A stretch of DNA of 64,000 bases from Frisingicoccus caecimuris (GTDB lineage Bacteria > Bacillota > Clostridia > Lachnospirales > Lachnospiraceae): the NCBI RefSeq assembly GCF_004340975.1, contig NZ_SLXA01000003.1:186001-250000 (forward strand), read 5' to 3'. The first letter of the stretch is position 1. Each line of letters begins with the position of its first letter. Position numbers and translations under genes: made by a program. The notes under the pieces were generated by a model. It was not told where the DNA came from. It saw nothing but the letters and a program-made list of their open reading frames with translations, and ran no database searches. Of the stretch, positions 25,172 through 32,431 are shown piece after piece.

Positions 25172-26134
25172 ATGAAAAAAGAGTATTCGGAATTGTTGAA
25201 TGTATTGAGGCAGGGAAATCCGGCTATGTTGTGTACACGTAAAGCAGTCGATGGACAGACGATAAAATGGGTTCTTTCAAATCCTGGTGATCCGGCGGAG
25301 AAAGAGGCTGATTTTATGGAATATTACAAACCGGAAGAACGGCTGATCATTCTTGGCGGCGGTCATGTATCATGGCCGCTGGCGCTTTTTGGGGCGGAAT
25401 GCGGATTTGCCGTGACGGTGGTGGATGACAGGCCTTCCTTTGCAAATCGGGAGCGTTTTCCGAAGGCCCGGCAGATTCTGTGTGAGAGTTTTGAACGATG
25501 CTTCGACAAACTTCATATAACATCCAGTGATTATGTGGCGGTGGTCACTCGGGGACACCGCTACGATATGGAGTGTCTTCGTAAATTGCTTTCCGGGAGA
25601 GAACCGGCATACGTGGGAATGATGGGGTCTAAGCGGCGGGTGGCCGGCGTCCGGGAACTTTTATTATCCGAAGGATACAAAAAAGAAGCCATTGACCGGA
25701 TTCATATGCCGATTGGACTTTCCATCGGAGCCTTATCCCCGGCGGAAATCGCTGTATCCATTCTTGCGGAAATGATTCAGGAGCGCCGTCATATCGTTTC
25801 TGCTTTTAAAATGCCTGCAGCAGACGCCGATTTTCGTGTTCTTGAAAGACTTGCGGAAGAAAACGAACCTTATGCGGTGGCTACCGTGCTTTCCGCCAGG
25901 GGGTCCACTCCCCGGCGAAGCGGTGCAAAGATGATCATTTACCGGGATGGACGGATATACGGCAGCATTGGCGGTGGTTGTGCGGAAGCTCAGGTGATAC
26001 GGGAAGCATTGAAATATATCGGGACAGGCAGATATACAATAATGACGGTAGATATGACAAAGGATGTCAGCGAAGAGGACGCCATGGTCTGCGGTGGCGT
26101 TATGGATGTGCTCATTGAGGGGACAAGTGACTAA
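25172..26134 (+). CDS. XdhC/CoxI-like protein with swapped domain order
   Basis: A 320-residue molybdenum-cofactor maturation protein of the XdhC/CoxI type. In usual XdhC the CoxI segment comes first and the Rossmann domain last. Here the Rossmann domain (LIILGGGHVS, VVDDRP, VTRGH, GMMGSKRR) occupies residues 50-215, and the CoxI segment (ATVLSARGSTPRRSGAKM, GSIGGGCAE) lies at 240-315. XdhC binds molybdopterin and helps insert the sulfurated (here perhaps selenated) cofactor. It begins two bases after the desulfurase-like gene. Confidence 0.87.
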   Translation: MKKEYSELLNVLRQGNPAMLCTRKAVDGQTIKWVLSNPGDPAEKEADFMEYYKPEERLIILGGGHVSWPLALFGAECGFAVTVVDDRPSFANRERFPKARQILCESFERCFDKLHITSSDYVAVVTRGHRYDMECLRKLLSGREPAYVGMMGSKRRVAGVRELLLSEGYKKEAIDRIHMPIGLSIGALSPAEIAVSILAEMIQERRHIVSAFKMPAADADFRVLERLAEENEPYAVATVLSARGSTPRRSGAKMIIYRDGRIYGSIGGGCAEAQVIREALKYIGTGRYTIMTVDMTKDVSEEDAMVCGGVMDVLIEGTSD

Positions 26135-26180
26135 AGCAGCCTGAAGACATACATGAAGGCTTAAAATGGAGGTAAACATT

Positions 26181-26561
26181 ATGAAAAAGACAATTATAAA
26201 TGCAAAAAATGCTCCGGCCGCAGTAGGCCCTTATGTACATGCGGTAAAAGCCGGAAATTTTGTATTTACATCCGGACAGATCGGTCTCATTCCTGAGACG
26301 GGTGTATTGGCCCGGGGGATTGCTGCCCAGACAGAGCAGGTATTAAAAAATCTCGGTGCGGTTCTGTCGGAAGCCGGACTGGCTTATACCGATGTTATCA
26401 AAACAACAGTATTTCTGGACAGCATGGATGATTTTGCTGTAGTAAATGAAATTTATGCAAAATATTTTACGGGAGATGCTCCGGCCCGTTCCTGTGTTGA
26501 GGTTGCCTCTCTTCCAAAAGAAGCGTTAGTAGAAATCGAAGTTATTGCAGTGGCAGAATAG
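26181..26561 (+). CDS. ridA: RidA-family enamine/imine deaminase
   Basis: A 126-residue RidA (YjgF/YER057c/UK114) protein that hydrolyses reactive enamine intermediates. Family motifs: NAPAAVGPYVHAVKAGNFVFTSGQI, a middle LAYTDVIKTTVFL, and PARSCVEVASLP with the catalytic Arg. ATG 26181 is chosen, eight bases after GGAGG; ATG 26166 would lie within that site. It probably ends the hydroxylase operon, 46 bases after the XdhC-like gene. RidA genes are often linked to purine or amino-acid catabolism. Confidence 0.93.
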   Translation: MKKTIINAKNAPAAVGPYVHAVKAGNFVFTSGQIGLIPETGVLARGIAAQTEQVLKNLGAVLSEAGLAYTDVIKTTVFLDSMDDFAVVNEIYAKYFTGDAPARSCVEVASLPKEALVEIEVIAVAE

Positions 26562-26582
26562 AAAATGAATAATATCTAAAAG

Positions 26583-26600
26583 TTGTTAATTTGATAACAA
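26583..26600. promoter_or_regulatory. Rex-like operator upstream of hbd
   Basis: TTGTTA-N6-TAACAA, extended by one more G/C pair on each side to a perfect 7-base dyad (26582-26588 / 26595-26601). This is the core of the Rex (NADH/NAD+-sensing repressor) site of Clostridia, and hbd is a classical Rex target. It lies about 75 bases upstream of the hbd -35 box. A half site, TTGTGAA, occurs at 26650-26656. No T-tract follows, so a terminator is unlikely. Confidence 0.6.
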
Positions 26601-26674
26601 CAGGTAAAGCTTGATTATGCACAAAAGTTATCGGAATATATACTAAAAGTTGTGAATAATAGTGAAATAATAAC

Positions 26675-26703
26675 TTTACTTTTGGGATAAATTGAGGTAG
26701 AAT
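26675..26703 (+). promoter_or_regulatory. Sigma-A promoter of hbd, with leader inverted repeat
   Basis: TTTACT (26675-26680), 17-base spacer, TAGAAT (26698-26703). The leader that follows carries a perfect 8-base inverted repeat, GCAAACAG (26714-26721) with CTGTTTGC (26757-26764), 35 bases apart. Confidence 0.6.
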
Positions 26704-26814
26704 GAAGTTAGTGGCAAACAGTAACTAAAAAAGAAGTTAAATAAATATCAAATAGGCTGTTTGCACGAGAAATAAGAAAACAATATATAAAATAATTCAC
26801 AGTAGGAGGGCACT

Positions 26815-27657
26815 ATGAAAAAAGTATTTATTGTGGGCGCAGGACAGATGGGACTGGATATTGGACAGGTTATGGCTAAAACCGGATATCAGGTAGTATT
26901 TAACGATATGTCCGAGGAAATCTTAGCAACTCAGGTTGGAAAACTTGAAAAGAGCCTTGACAAGATGGTTTCCAAAGGGAAAATGACAGAAGAAAAGAAA
27001 GCTGAAATCATGGGTAACGTCTCTACATCTGCTACTCTGGATGCAGCAGCAGACGCTGATCTTGTTATTGAAGCTATCGTTGAAAACGTACAGGTTAAAA
27101 AAGATTTGTTTGCAAAACTGGATGCACTCTGCAAACCTGAAACAATTTTAGCAACAAACACATCTTCTATTTCCATTACTGAAATCGCATCTGCTACAAA
27201 ACGTCAGGATAAAGTGATCGGTATGCATTTCTTCAATCCGGCTACAGTTATGAAATTAGTTGAAGTTATCAATGGCCTGAATACATCCAAAGAAACCTTT
27301 GATACAGTTTATGAACTTTCCAAAGAAATCGGTAAAGATCCTGTAGAAGTTAAAGAAGGACCTGGATTTGTTGTTAACCGTATCCTTATTCCGATGATCA
27401 ATGAAGCAGCTATCGTTCTTGAGGAAGGACTGGCTTCCGCAGAAGATATTGATAAATCCATGAAACTTGGATGCAATCATCCGATGGGACCTCTGGCTCT
27501 GGGCGATTTGATCGGTCTGGATACCTGCTTACATATCATGGATACATTCTATGCTGAAACATGTGATTCCAAATATCGTGCTTCCCGTTTGATGAGACAG
27601 ATGGTTCGCGGCGGTAAACTTGGAAGAAAGACTGGCGAAGGATTCTTCAAATATTAA
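26815..27657 (+). CDS. hbd: 3-hydroxybutyryl-CoA dehydrogenase
   Basis: Reduces acetoacetyl-CoA to 3-hydroxybutyryl-CoA in the butyrate pathway (280 residues). The NAD loop VFIVGAGQMGLDIGQ begins at residue 4; the catalytic His is in GMHFFNPA, with Glu-containing KLVEVI and a C-terminal GGKLGRKTGEGFF. Codon choice is more A/T-ending than in neighbours, as in highly expressed clostridial genes. It stands alone with its own promoter and terminator rather than with crt, bcd and thl. A Rex-like site lies upstream. Confidence 0.96.
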   Translation: MKKVFIVGAGQMGLDIGQVMAKTGYQVVFNDMSEEILATQVGKLEKSLDKMVSKGKMTEEKKAEIMGNVSTSATLDAAADADLVIEAIVENVQVKKDLFAKLDALCKPETILATNTSSISITEIASATKRQDKVIGMHFFNPATVMKLVEVINGLNTSKETFDTVYELSKEIGKDPVEVKEGPGFVVNRILIPMINEAAIVLEEGLASAEDIDKSMKLGCNHPMGPLALGDLIGLDTCLHIMDTFYAETCDSKYRASRLMRQMVRGGKLGRKTGEGFFKY

Positions 27658-27685
27658 TTCTTTTGCTGAATAAATAAAGAGGCTT

Positions 27686-27719
27686 TGCGGTCAGGGAATT
27701 TTCCCTGACCGCATTTTTA
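27686..27719 (+). terminator. Strong terminator after hbd
   Basis: A perfect 13-base stem (27686-27698 with 27701-27713) around a minimal loop, then TTTTT. It isolates hbd from purA. Confidence 0.92.
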
Positions 27720-27721
27720 GC

Positions 27722-27750
27722 TTTACTTTTTGTGGGTTATAGCATAAAAT
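27722..27750 (+). promoter_or_regulatory. Sigma-A promoter of purA
   Basis: TTTACT (27722-27727), 17-base spacer, TAAAAT (27745-27750). Transcription would begin near 27757, immediately before the inverted repeat at 27761-27780. Confidence 0.6.
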
Positions 27751-27760
27751 GTAAGAGTAT

Positions 27761-27780
27761 GTAAACGTAGCCTCGTTTAC
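27761..27780. promoter_or_regulatory. Inverted repeat GTAAACG-N6-CGTTTAC in the purA leader
   Basis: A perfect 7-base dyad placed at about +5 to +24 of the predicted purA transcript, a good position for a roadblock-type operator. Its left half resembles a cre or other LacI-family half site; it does not fit the B. subtilis PurR box. The cognate regulator is unknown. Confidence 0.45.
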
Positions 27781-27820
27781 AGTTGTTGTACGAATACTTT
27801 TAAGGAGCTGAGATTTTATT

Positions 27821-29116
27821 ATGGTTAAAGCAATCGTTGGCGCAAACTGGGGAGATGAAGGAAAAGGTAAGATTACCGATATGCTTGCGGAAGAGTCCGA
27901 TATTATTGTCAGATTTCAGGGCGGAAGCAATGCGGGCCATACTATTATTAACGATTATGGTAAATTTGCTCTTCATATCCTTCCATCAGGCGTGTTTTAT
28001 AATCACACAACCAGCGTCATTGGTAATGGTGTGGCGTTGAATATTCAGAATTTGGTTGATGAGATCGATTCTCTGGTGAAACAGGGAGTTCCGCAGCCGA
28101 AGATCCTTGTGTCGGACCGGGCACAGATTCTTATGCCGTACCATGTTCTGTTTGATCAATATGAGGAAGAACGTCTGGGAGGCAAATCTTTTGGCTCCAC
28201 GAAATCCGGTATTGCACCATTTTATTCAGATAAATATGCAAAAATTGGCTTCCAGGTCAATGAACTTTTTGAAGATGAAGCTGTGTTGAAAGAAAAGGTT
28301 TATCAGGTACTGGAAACAAAGAATGTTCTTGTAGAACATTTATATCATAAAGCTCCAATCGATCCGGAAGAAATTTTCCAGGAACTTCTGAAATACAGAG
28401 AGATGATTCGTCCGTTCGTATGTGATGTTTCCGTATTCCTTCGGGATGCTATTAAAGAAGGTAAGAAGATCTTACTGGAAGGTCAGCTTGGTTCCCTGAA
28501 GGATCCGGATTTTGGTATTTATCCGATGGTCACATCTTCATCCACACTGGCATCCTACGGTGCCATCGGCGCCGGTATTCCGGGATACGAGATTAAAGAT
28601 GTGGTCACTGTTGTAAAGGCTTATTCCAGCGCTGTAGGTGCAGGTGAATTTGTATCTGAAATTTTCGGAGATGAGGCTGATCAACTTCGCCGACGCGGCG
28701 GAGATGGCGGCGAGTTTGGTGCGACGACCGGACGGCCGAGACGTATGGGATGGTTTGATGCGGTGGCCTCCAGATATGGATGCCGCATGCAGGGGGCGAC
28801 AGAAGTGGCGCTGACTGTTCTGGATGTTCTTGGTTACCTGGATGAATTACCAATTTGTGTCGGCTATGAGATAGACGGTGAAGTGACACGTGACTTCCCG
28901 GCTACACCACAGCTTAAAAAGGCAAAACCGGTATATACGACGCTGCCTGGATGGAAAACAGAGATTCGTGGTATCACAAAATATGAAGATCTTCCGGAAA
29001 ACTGCCGGAACTATATCGAATTTATCGAAAAAGAGCTTGAAGTTCCGATTACGATGGTTTCCAACGGACCGGGACGTCATGAAATTATTCATCGTCAGAG
29101 CAGTCTGAACCGATAA
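27821..29116 (+). CDS. purA: Adenylosuccinate synthetase, divergent form
   Basis: A 431-residue PurA-family protein (GTP-dependent joining of IMP and Asp). GANWGDEGKGKITD with the catalytic Asp, GGSNAGHTI with the catalytic His, and the TTGRPRRMGW loop are intact. Other conserved spots differ from typical PurA: GTTGRGIGP is GSTKSGIAP, the RRG that supplies Arg143 in E. coli is KIG, and EGAQGTLLDIDHGTYP is EGQLGSLKDPDFGIYP. These residues surround IMP. It may be a lineage-specific PurA or a paralogue with another substrate. An AAGGAG site precedes ATG 27821. Confidence 0.85.
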   Translation: MVKAIVGANWGDEGKGKITDMLAEESDIIVRFQGGSNAGHTIINDYGKFALHILPSGVFYNHTTSVIGNGVALNIQNLVDEIDSLVKQGVPQPKILVSDRAQILMPYHVLFDQYEEERLGGKSFGSTKSGIAPFYSDKYAKIGFQVNELFEDEAVLKEKVYQVLETKNVLVEHLYHKAPIDPEEIFQELLKYREMIRPFVCDVSVFLRDAIKEGKKILLEGQLGSLKDPDFGIYPMVTSSSTLASYGAIGAGIPGYEIKDVVTVVKAYSSAVGAGEFVSEIFGDEADQLRRRGGDGGEFGATTGRPRRMGWFDAVASRYGCRMQGATEVALTVLDVLGYLDELPICVGYEIDGEVTRDFPATPQLKKAKPVYTTLPGWKTEIRGITKYEDLPENCRNYIEFIEKELEVPITMVSNGPGRHEIIHRQSSLNR

Positions 29117-29131
29117 AATAAAATTAATCAT

Positions 29132-29173
29132 AAAAGGCATAAAGGCATGTAAAAACACCTTTGTGCCTTTTTA
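29132..29173 (+). terminator. Terminator after purA
   Basis: AAAGGCATAAAGG (29133-29145) pairs with CCTTTGTGCCTTT (29158-29170) with one T-G wobble, followed by a T-rich tail. Confidence 0.85.
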
Positions 29174-29200
29174 TATTGTGAAAATTTAGACAAATCAGAA

Positions 29201-29218
29201 TGTTAAAAAAATTTAACA
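29201..29218. promoter_or_regulatory. Palindrome TGTTAAA-N4-TTTAACA upstream of the sigma-54 promoter
   Basis: A perfect 7-base dyad, about 60-80 bases upstream of the predicted sigma-54 start site. This is within reach for an enhancer-binding protein site. It resembles a Rex site but the half-site spacing is different. Confidence 0.45.
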
Positions 29219-29252
29219 TAAAAAACCGAGGATTCCCGTTTAACGTAAAAAT

Positions 29253-29270
29253 TTGGCATGAAAATTGCAT
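29253..29270 (+). promoter_or_regulatory. Sigma-54 (-24/-12) promoter of the ABC importer operon
   Basis: TTGGCATG-A-N3-TTGCAT: GG at 29255-29256 and GC at 29267-29268 are exactly ten bases apart, as sigma-54 requires. Eight of the nine most conserved consensus positions match (the -24 C is T). The start site would be near 29280, about 200 bases before the binding-protein gene. rpoN itself is at 13806. Confidence 0.7.
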
Positions 29271-29338
29271 AAATATAACGTGAATATATAAAAAATGTTA
29301 AAAGTTTCAAAAGATTATGGAAAATAAACAATCATTGG

Positions 29339-29367
29339 TTTACAATTCGGACAATTTATGGTAAAAT
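29339..29367 (+). promoter_or_regulatory. Sigma-A promoter of the ABC importer operon
   Basis: TTTACA (29339-29344), 17-base spacer, TAAAAT (29362-29367). It lies downstream of the -24/-12 element, so the operon seems to have tandem promoters. The leader ends in a hairpin, GGACTTT/AAAGTCC (29438-29459), right before the AAGGAGGAG ribosome binding site. Confidence 0.7.
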
Positions 29368-29479
29368 AGCTTTGACGATAGAGTTAGAGAGAGAATGTCA
29401 AAAAGGTGTTCCTTTCGACTCTTTTTATAGTTTATAAGGACTTTATACGAGAAAAGTCCATGAAAAAGGAGGAGAAACT

Positions 29480-30640
29480 ATGAAAAGAATGACTAAGAAA
29501 TCATTGGCAGTTGCTTTGACTGGAGCAATGTGCCTGGCATTGGTTGGCTGTGGCGGCGGAAATAAAGAGACAAAGGCCGAGACCACTGCAGAAACAAAAG
29601 CTGAATCCAGTGCTGAAACAACTGCATCAGCAGATGGCGCTGTTGATCTGAATGCGTTAACAGTGGATGAAATCACTGAAAATGCAAAAGCAGAAGGCCA
29701 TGTAGAATCTGTTGGTATGCCGGACGAATGGGCAGACTGGGGTTCGTTATGGCAGGCAATGAATGATACATACGCTATTGCTCATAATGATACGGATATG
29801 AGTTCTTCTGAAGAATTGCAGATGTTCAAAACAGAAGGAGAAAACGGAACGAAGGATATGGGAGACGTTGGTTATGGTTTTGCAGGCCAGGCAGTTTCCG
29901 AAGACCTTGTTCAGGGATATAAAACATCCTATTGGGACAACGTTCCGGATTGGGCGAAAGGCGAAGACGGCAAGTGGATGGTTGCCTACACAGGTGTTAC
30001 AACATTCCTTGTAAACACAGATCAGGTTGATAAAGTACCGACATCCTGGCAGGATATCCGTGAAGGCGACTATAAAGTTGCACTTGGACCTCTTACCGGA
30101 GGTAATGCACAGGGCGCATTTATCGCTTCTGCTTATGCATTCGGCGGTGACATGAACAACCTTGAGCCTGCTTTTGAATTCTGGACAGAAATGGCTGAAG
30201 CAGGAAGAGTTAACACACTGGATATTACCCAGGCTAACTTCGAATCCGGTGAAATCGCAGTCGGTGTTGTATGGAGCTTCCAGGGTATTCCTTACAGCAA
30301 GAATATTGACCAGTATAACATGACAGCAGTTGTTCCATCCGATGGTTCTCTCCAGAACGGATACGCATCTGTGATCAATAAATATGCTCCTCATCCAAAT
30401 GCAGCAGCTCTGACAAGAGAAGTAATGTTCAGTGATGAAGGTCAGACATATCTGGCTCTGGCTGGCGCTATTCCTACAAGAGAGGATTTTGAAATTGCAG
30501 AAGAATATGCAGATCAGGTTATCAGCAAAGAGGAGGTTGCAAATGCAGTTCTGATTTCAGATGCAGATGCATATTCCGCAGCTTGTGAAACAGCAAAAAC
30601 ACGTTGGGAAGAAGAAGTCGCTCCGCTGCTTGTACAGTAA
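29480..30640 (+). CDS. ABC importer substrate-binding lipoprotein
   Basis: A 386-residue extracellular solute-binding protein. It has a lipoprotein signal peptide with lipobox LVGC (lipidated Cys24), then a Thr/Ala/Glu-rich linker to about residue 52. The binding domain is of the iron(III)/polyamine/2-aminoethylphosphonate type (TTFLVNTDQVDKVPTSWQDI; GVVWSFQGIPY). Ligand specificity cannot be told by eye. It is the first gene of a four-gene importer operon with tandem promoters, and is separated from the permeases by a terminator-like hairpin. Confidence 0.88.
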   Translation: MKRMTKKSLAVALTGAMCLALVGCGGGNKETKAETTAETKAESSAETTASADGAVDLNALTVDEITENAKAEGHVESVGMPDEWADWGSLWQAMNDTYAIAHNDTDMSSSEELQMFKTEGENGTKDMGDVGYGFAGQAVSEDLVQGYKTSYWDNVPDWAKGEDGKWMVAYTGVTTFLVNTDQVDKVPTSWQDIREGDYKVALGPLTGGNAQGAFIASAYAFGGDMNNLEPAFEFWTEMAEAGRVNTLDITQANFESGEIAVGVVWSFQGIPYSKNIDQYNMTAVVPSDGSLQNGYASVINKYAPHPNAAALTREVMFSDEGQTYLALAGAIPTREDFEIAEEYADQVISKEEVANAVLISDADAYSAACETAKTRWEEEVAPLLVQ

Positions 30641-30667
30641 TTATTATAATCTAATCTGAGTTCGTTT

Positions 30668-30699
30668 ATGGGGGTGCAAATTCCTGCACCCCCATTTTT
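30668..30699 (+). terminator. Intercistronic (attenuating) terminator after the binding-protein gene
   Basis: An 11-base perfect stem (30668-30678 with 30685-30695), 6-base loop, then TTTTTA. No clear promoter follows before the permease gene, so partial read-through would give more binding protein than permease. Confidence 0.8.
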
Positions 30700-30768
30700 A
30701 GATTATAAAACAGGAATCTGGCGCATCCAGGTAAACAAAACGATAGCATCAGACAGGAGTTGAATTGA

Positions 30769-31620
30769 ATGAAAAGGAAAACGTATATATATTTACTTGC
30801 GTTAGTGCCATTCTTGATCGTTGCGATGCTCTATGAGATTGTACCTTTGCTTACAGTCATTCTAAAGAGTTTTCAGTCCGATGGGGGAACAGGCTTTACG
30901 CTCGAAAACTATCAGGCTGTGTTTTCAAAATTACTTTATCAAAAAGCAATTCTTAACAGTTTGAAAATATCATTCGTATCGGCAATCGTAGGTATCATTA
31001 TTGCCTTTCTTGGGGCACGGGCTGCCCATCAGCATCAGGGACGGATGAATCATATCTTTATGGCCGTGTTGAATATGGTGTCTAACTTTGCCGGGATTCC
31101 GCTGGCTTTTGCCTATATGATTCTTTTGGGAAATGCCGGACTCATCGTAAGTATCGGCAGAGAATTTGGCATTGATATGCTGGCGAATTATAATCTGTAT
31201 ACAATGAATGGCATGAGCCTTATTTATATCTATTTTCAGATTCCGTTGTCCACCCTCCTTTTGATACCGGCTTTTGACGGCGTGCAAAAGCAGTGGAAGG
31301 AAGCATGTACCCTTTTAGGCGGCACCCAGGGGATTTTCTGGAAAAAAGTCGGAATTCCTGTATTGATGCCGAGTATTCTCAGTACGTTTAGCGTTTTGTT
31401 TGCCAACGCGCTGGCTGCTTACGCAACAATCTATGCGTTGATGATGGACAATATCGCCCTTCTGCCGGTTCAGATTGCGGGATGTTTCACGGGTGAAGTG
31501 AAGATTCGCGCCGGTCTTGGCGGTGCGTTATCCGTTGTGATGATGGTGATCATGGTCATCATGATTCTCATTACGAATGGTTTGAGCAGACAGTTCCAGA
31601 AGGGAGGCCGTAGAAAATGA
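30769..31620 (+). CDS. ABC importer permease 1
   Basis: A 283-residue permease of the iron/polyamine/AEP class with about six membrane segments. The EAA-loop lies around residues 178-197 (KEACTLLGGTQGIFWKKVGIP), which docks on the ATPase. It starts 128 bases after the binding protein, with CAGGAG before ATG 30769. Its stop overlaps the start of permease 2 (ATGA). Confidence 0.9.
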   Translation: MKRKTYIYLLALVPFLIVAMLYEIVPLLTVILKSFQSDGGTGFTLENYQAVFSKLLYQKAILNSLKISFVSAIVGIIIAFLGARAAHQHQGRMNHIFMAVLNMVSNFAGIPLAFAYMILLGNAGLIVSIGREFGIDMLANYNLYTMNGMSLIYIYFQIPLSTLLLIPAFDGVQKQWKEACTLLGGTQGIFWKKVGIPVLMPSILSTFSVLFANALAAYATIYALMMDNIALLPVQIAGCFTGEVKIRAGLGGALSVVMMVIMVIMILITNGLSRQFQKGGRRK

Positions 31621-32417
31621 AGAAAAAAAGTGCAGGTTCTATAGCCGTTATGCTGCTTGTCATGATTTATTTGTTGATTCCTCTCGTGATATCCATCATT
31701 TATTCTTTATTCAAAAAATGGACGGGTATCCTTCCGGAAGGCTTTAGTATTGGCAACTATGCTTCGTTGTTCTCAGACCCTAATTTCCTTGCGTCGGTGG
31801 GGCGTTCGGTCGGTATGTGTATTGTGCCGATCTTATTGACGATCGTTATCGTCTTACTGGCCCTGTTTGTAACAACGATTTATTTTCCTAAACTTGAAAA
31901 ATATGTACAGATTATCTGTATGATTCCATATACCATTCAGGGGGTTATCCTTTCTGTCAGCATCTTATCCTTATATGTAGGGAACAAATCTGTTCTCAGT
32001 AATCGTATGGTGATGTTGATGGGCGCATATTGTATTGTAATCTTGCCTTATATTTATCAGGGTATCCGAAACGGAATGCGCGCTGTGAATATGGTAACAT
32101 TGATTGAAGCGGCTGAGATGCTCGGAGCTTCAAAGATCTATGCCTTTTTCAGAGTCGTTGTACCGAATATTATTTCAGCAATTATCGTATCATCGCTTTT
32201 GGCTGTTGGTATCATCTTTGGTGATTATGTTCTGATTCGAAATCTTGCCGGAACATCTGCTCCGAATATGCAGATATTCCTTTATCAGACAATGAAGAGT
32301 GATAGTACAAAGGCCAGTGCTGTGTTTGTGATTATTATGTTCGTGACCTTTGTGATCACGGCGGTCGTATTATTCCTGAAGAGCCGTGAAGGTAAAAACA
32401 GAGTACAGAAAAAATAA
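31617..32417 (+). CDS. ABC importer permease 2
   Basis: A 266-residue second permease, again with about six membrane segments and an EAA-loop (IEAAEMLGASKIYAFFRVVVP, about residues 163-183). It pairs with permease 1 to form the membrane channel. The start overlaps the stop of permease 1 by four bases. Confidence 0.9.
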   Translation: MKKKSAGSIAVMLLVMIYLLIPLVISIIYSLFKKWTGILPEGFSIGNYASLFSDPNFLASVGRSVGMCIVPILLTIVIVLLALFVTTIYFPKLEKYVQIICMIPYTIQGVILSVSILSLYVGNKSVLSNRMVMLMGAYCIVILPYIYQGIRNGMRAVNMVTLIEAAEMLGASKIYAFFRVVVPNIISAIIVSSLLAVGIIFGDYVLIRNLAGTSAPNMQIFLYQTMKSDSTKASAVFVIIMFVTFVITAVVLFLKSREGKNRVQKK

Positions 32418-32431
32418 AGGAGTGATGAGAA

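Noticed and set aside
26582-26601. The hbd-upstream dyad considered as the ridA terminator
   Set aside because: AT-rich stem with no T-tract after it, and a precise match to the Rex core; an operator is the better reading.
29201-29218. Second Rex site before the ABC importer
   Set aside because: The half sites TGTTAA/TTAACA are six rather than four bases apart, so the spacing does not fit Rex.
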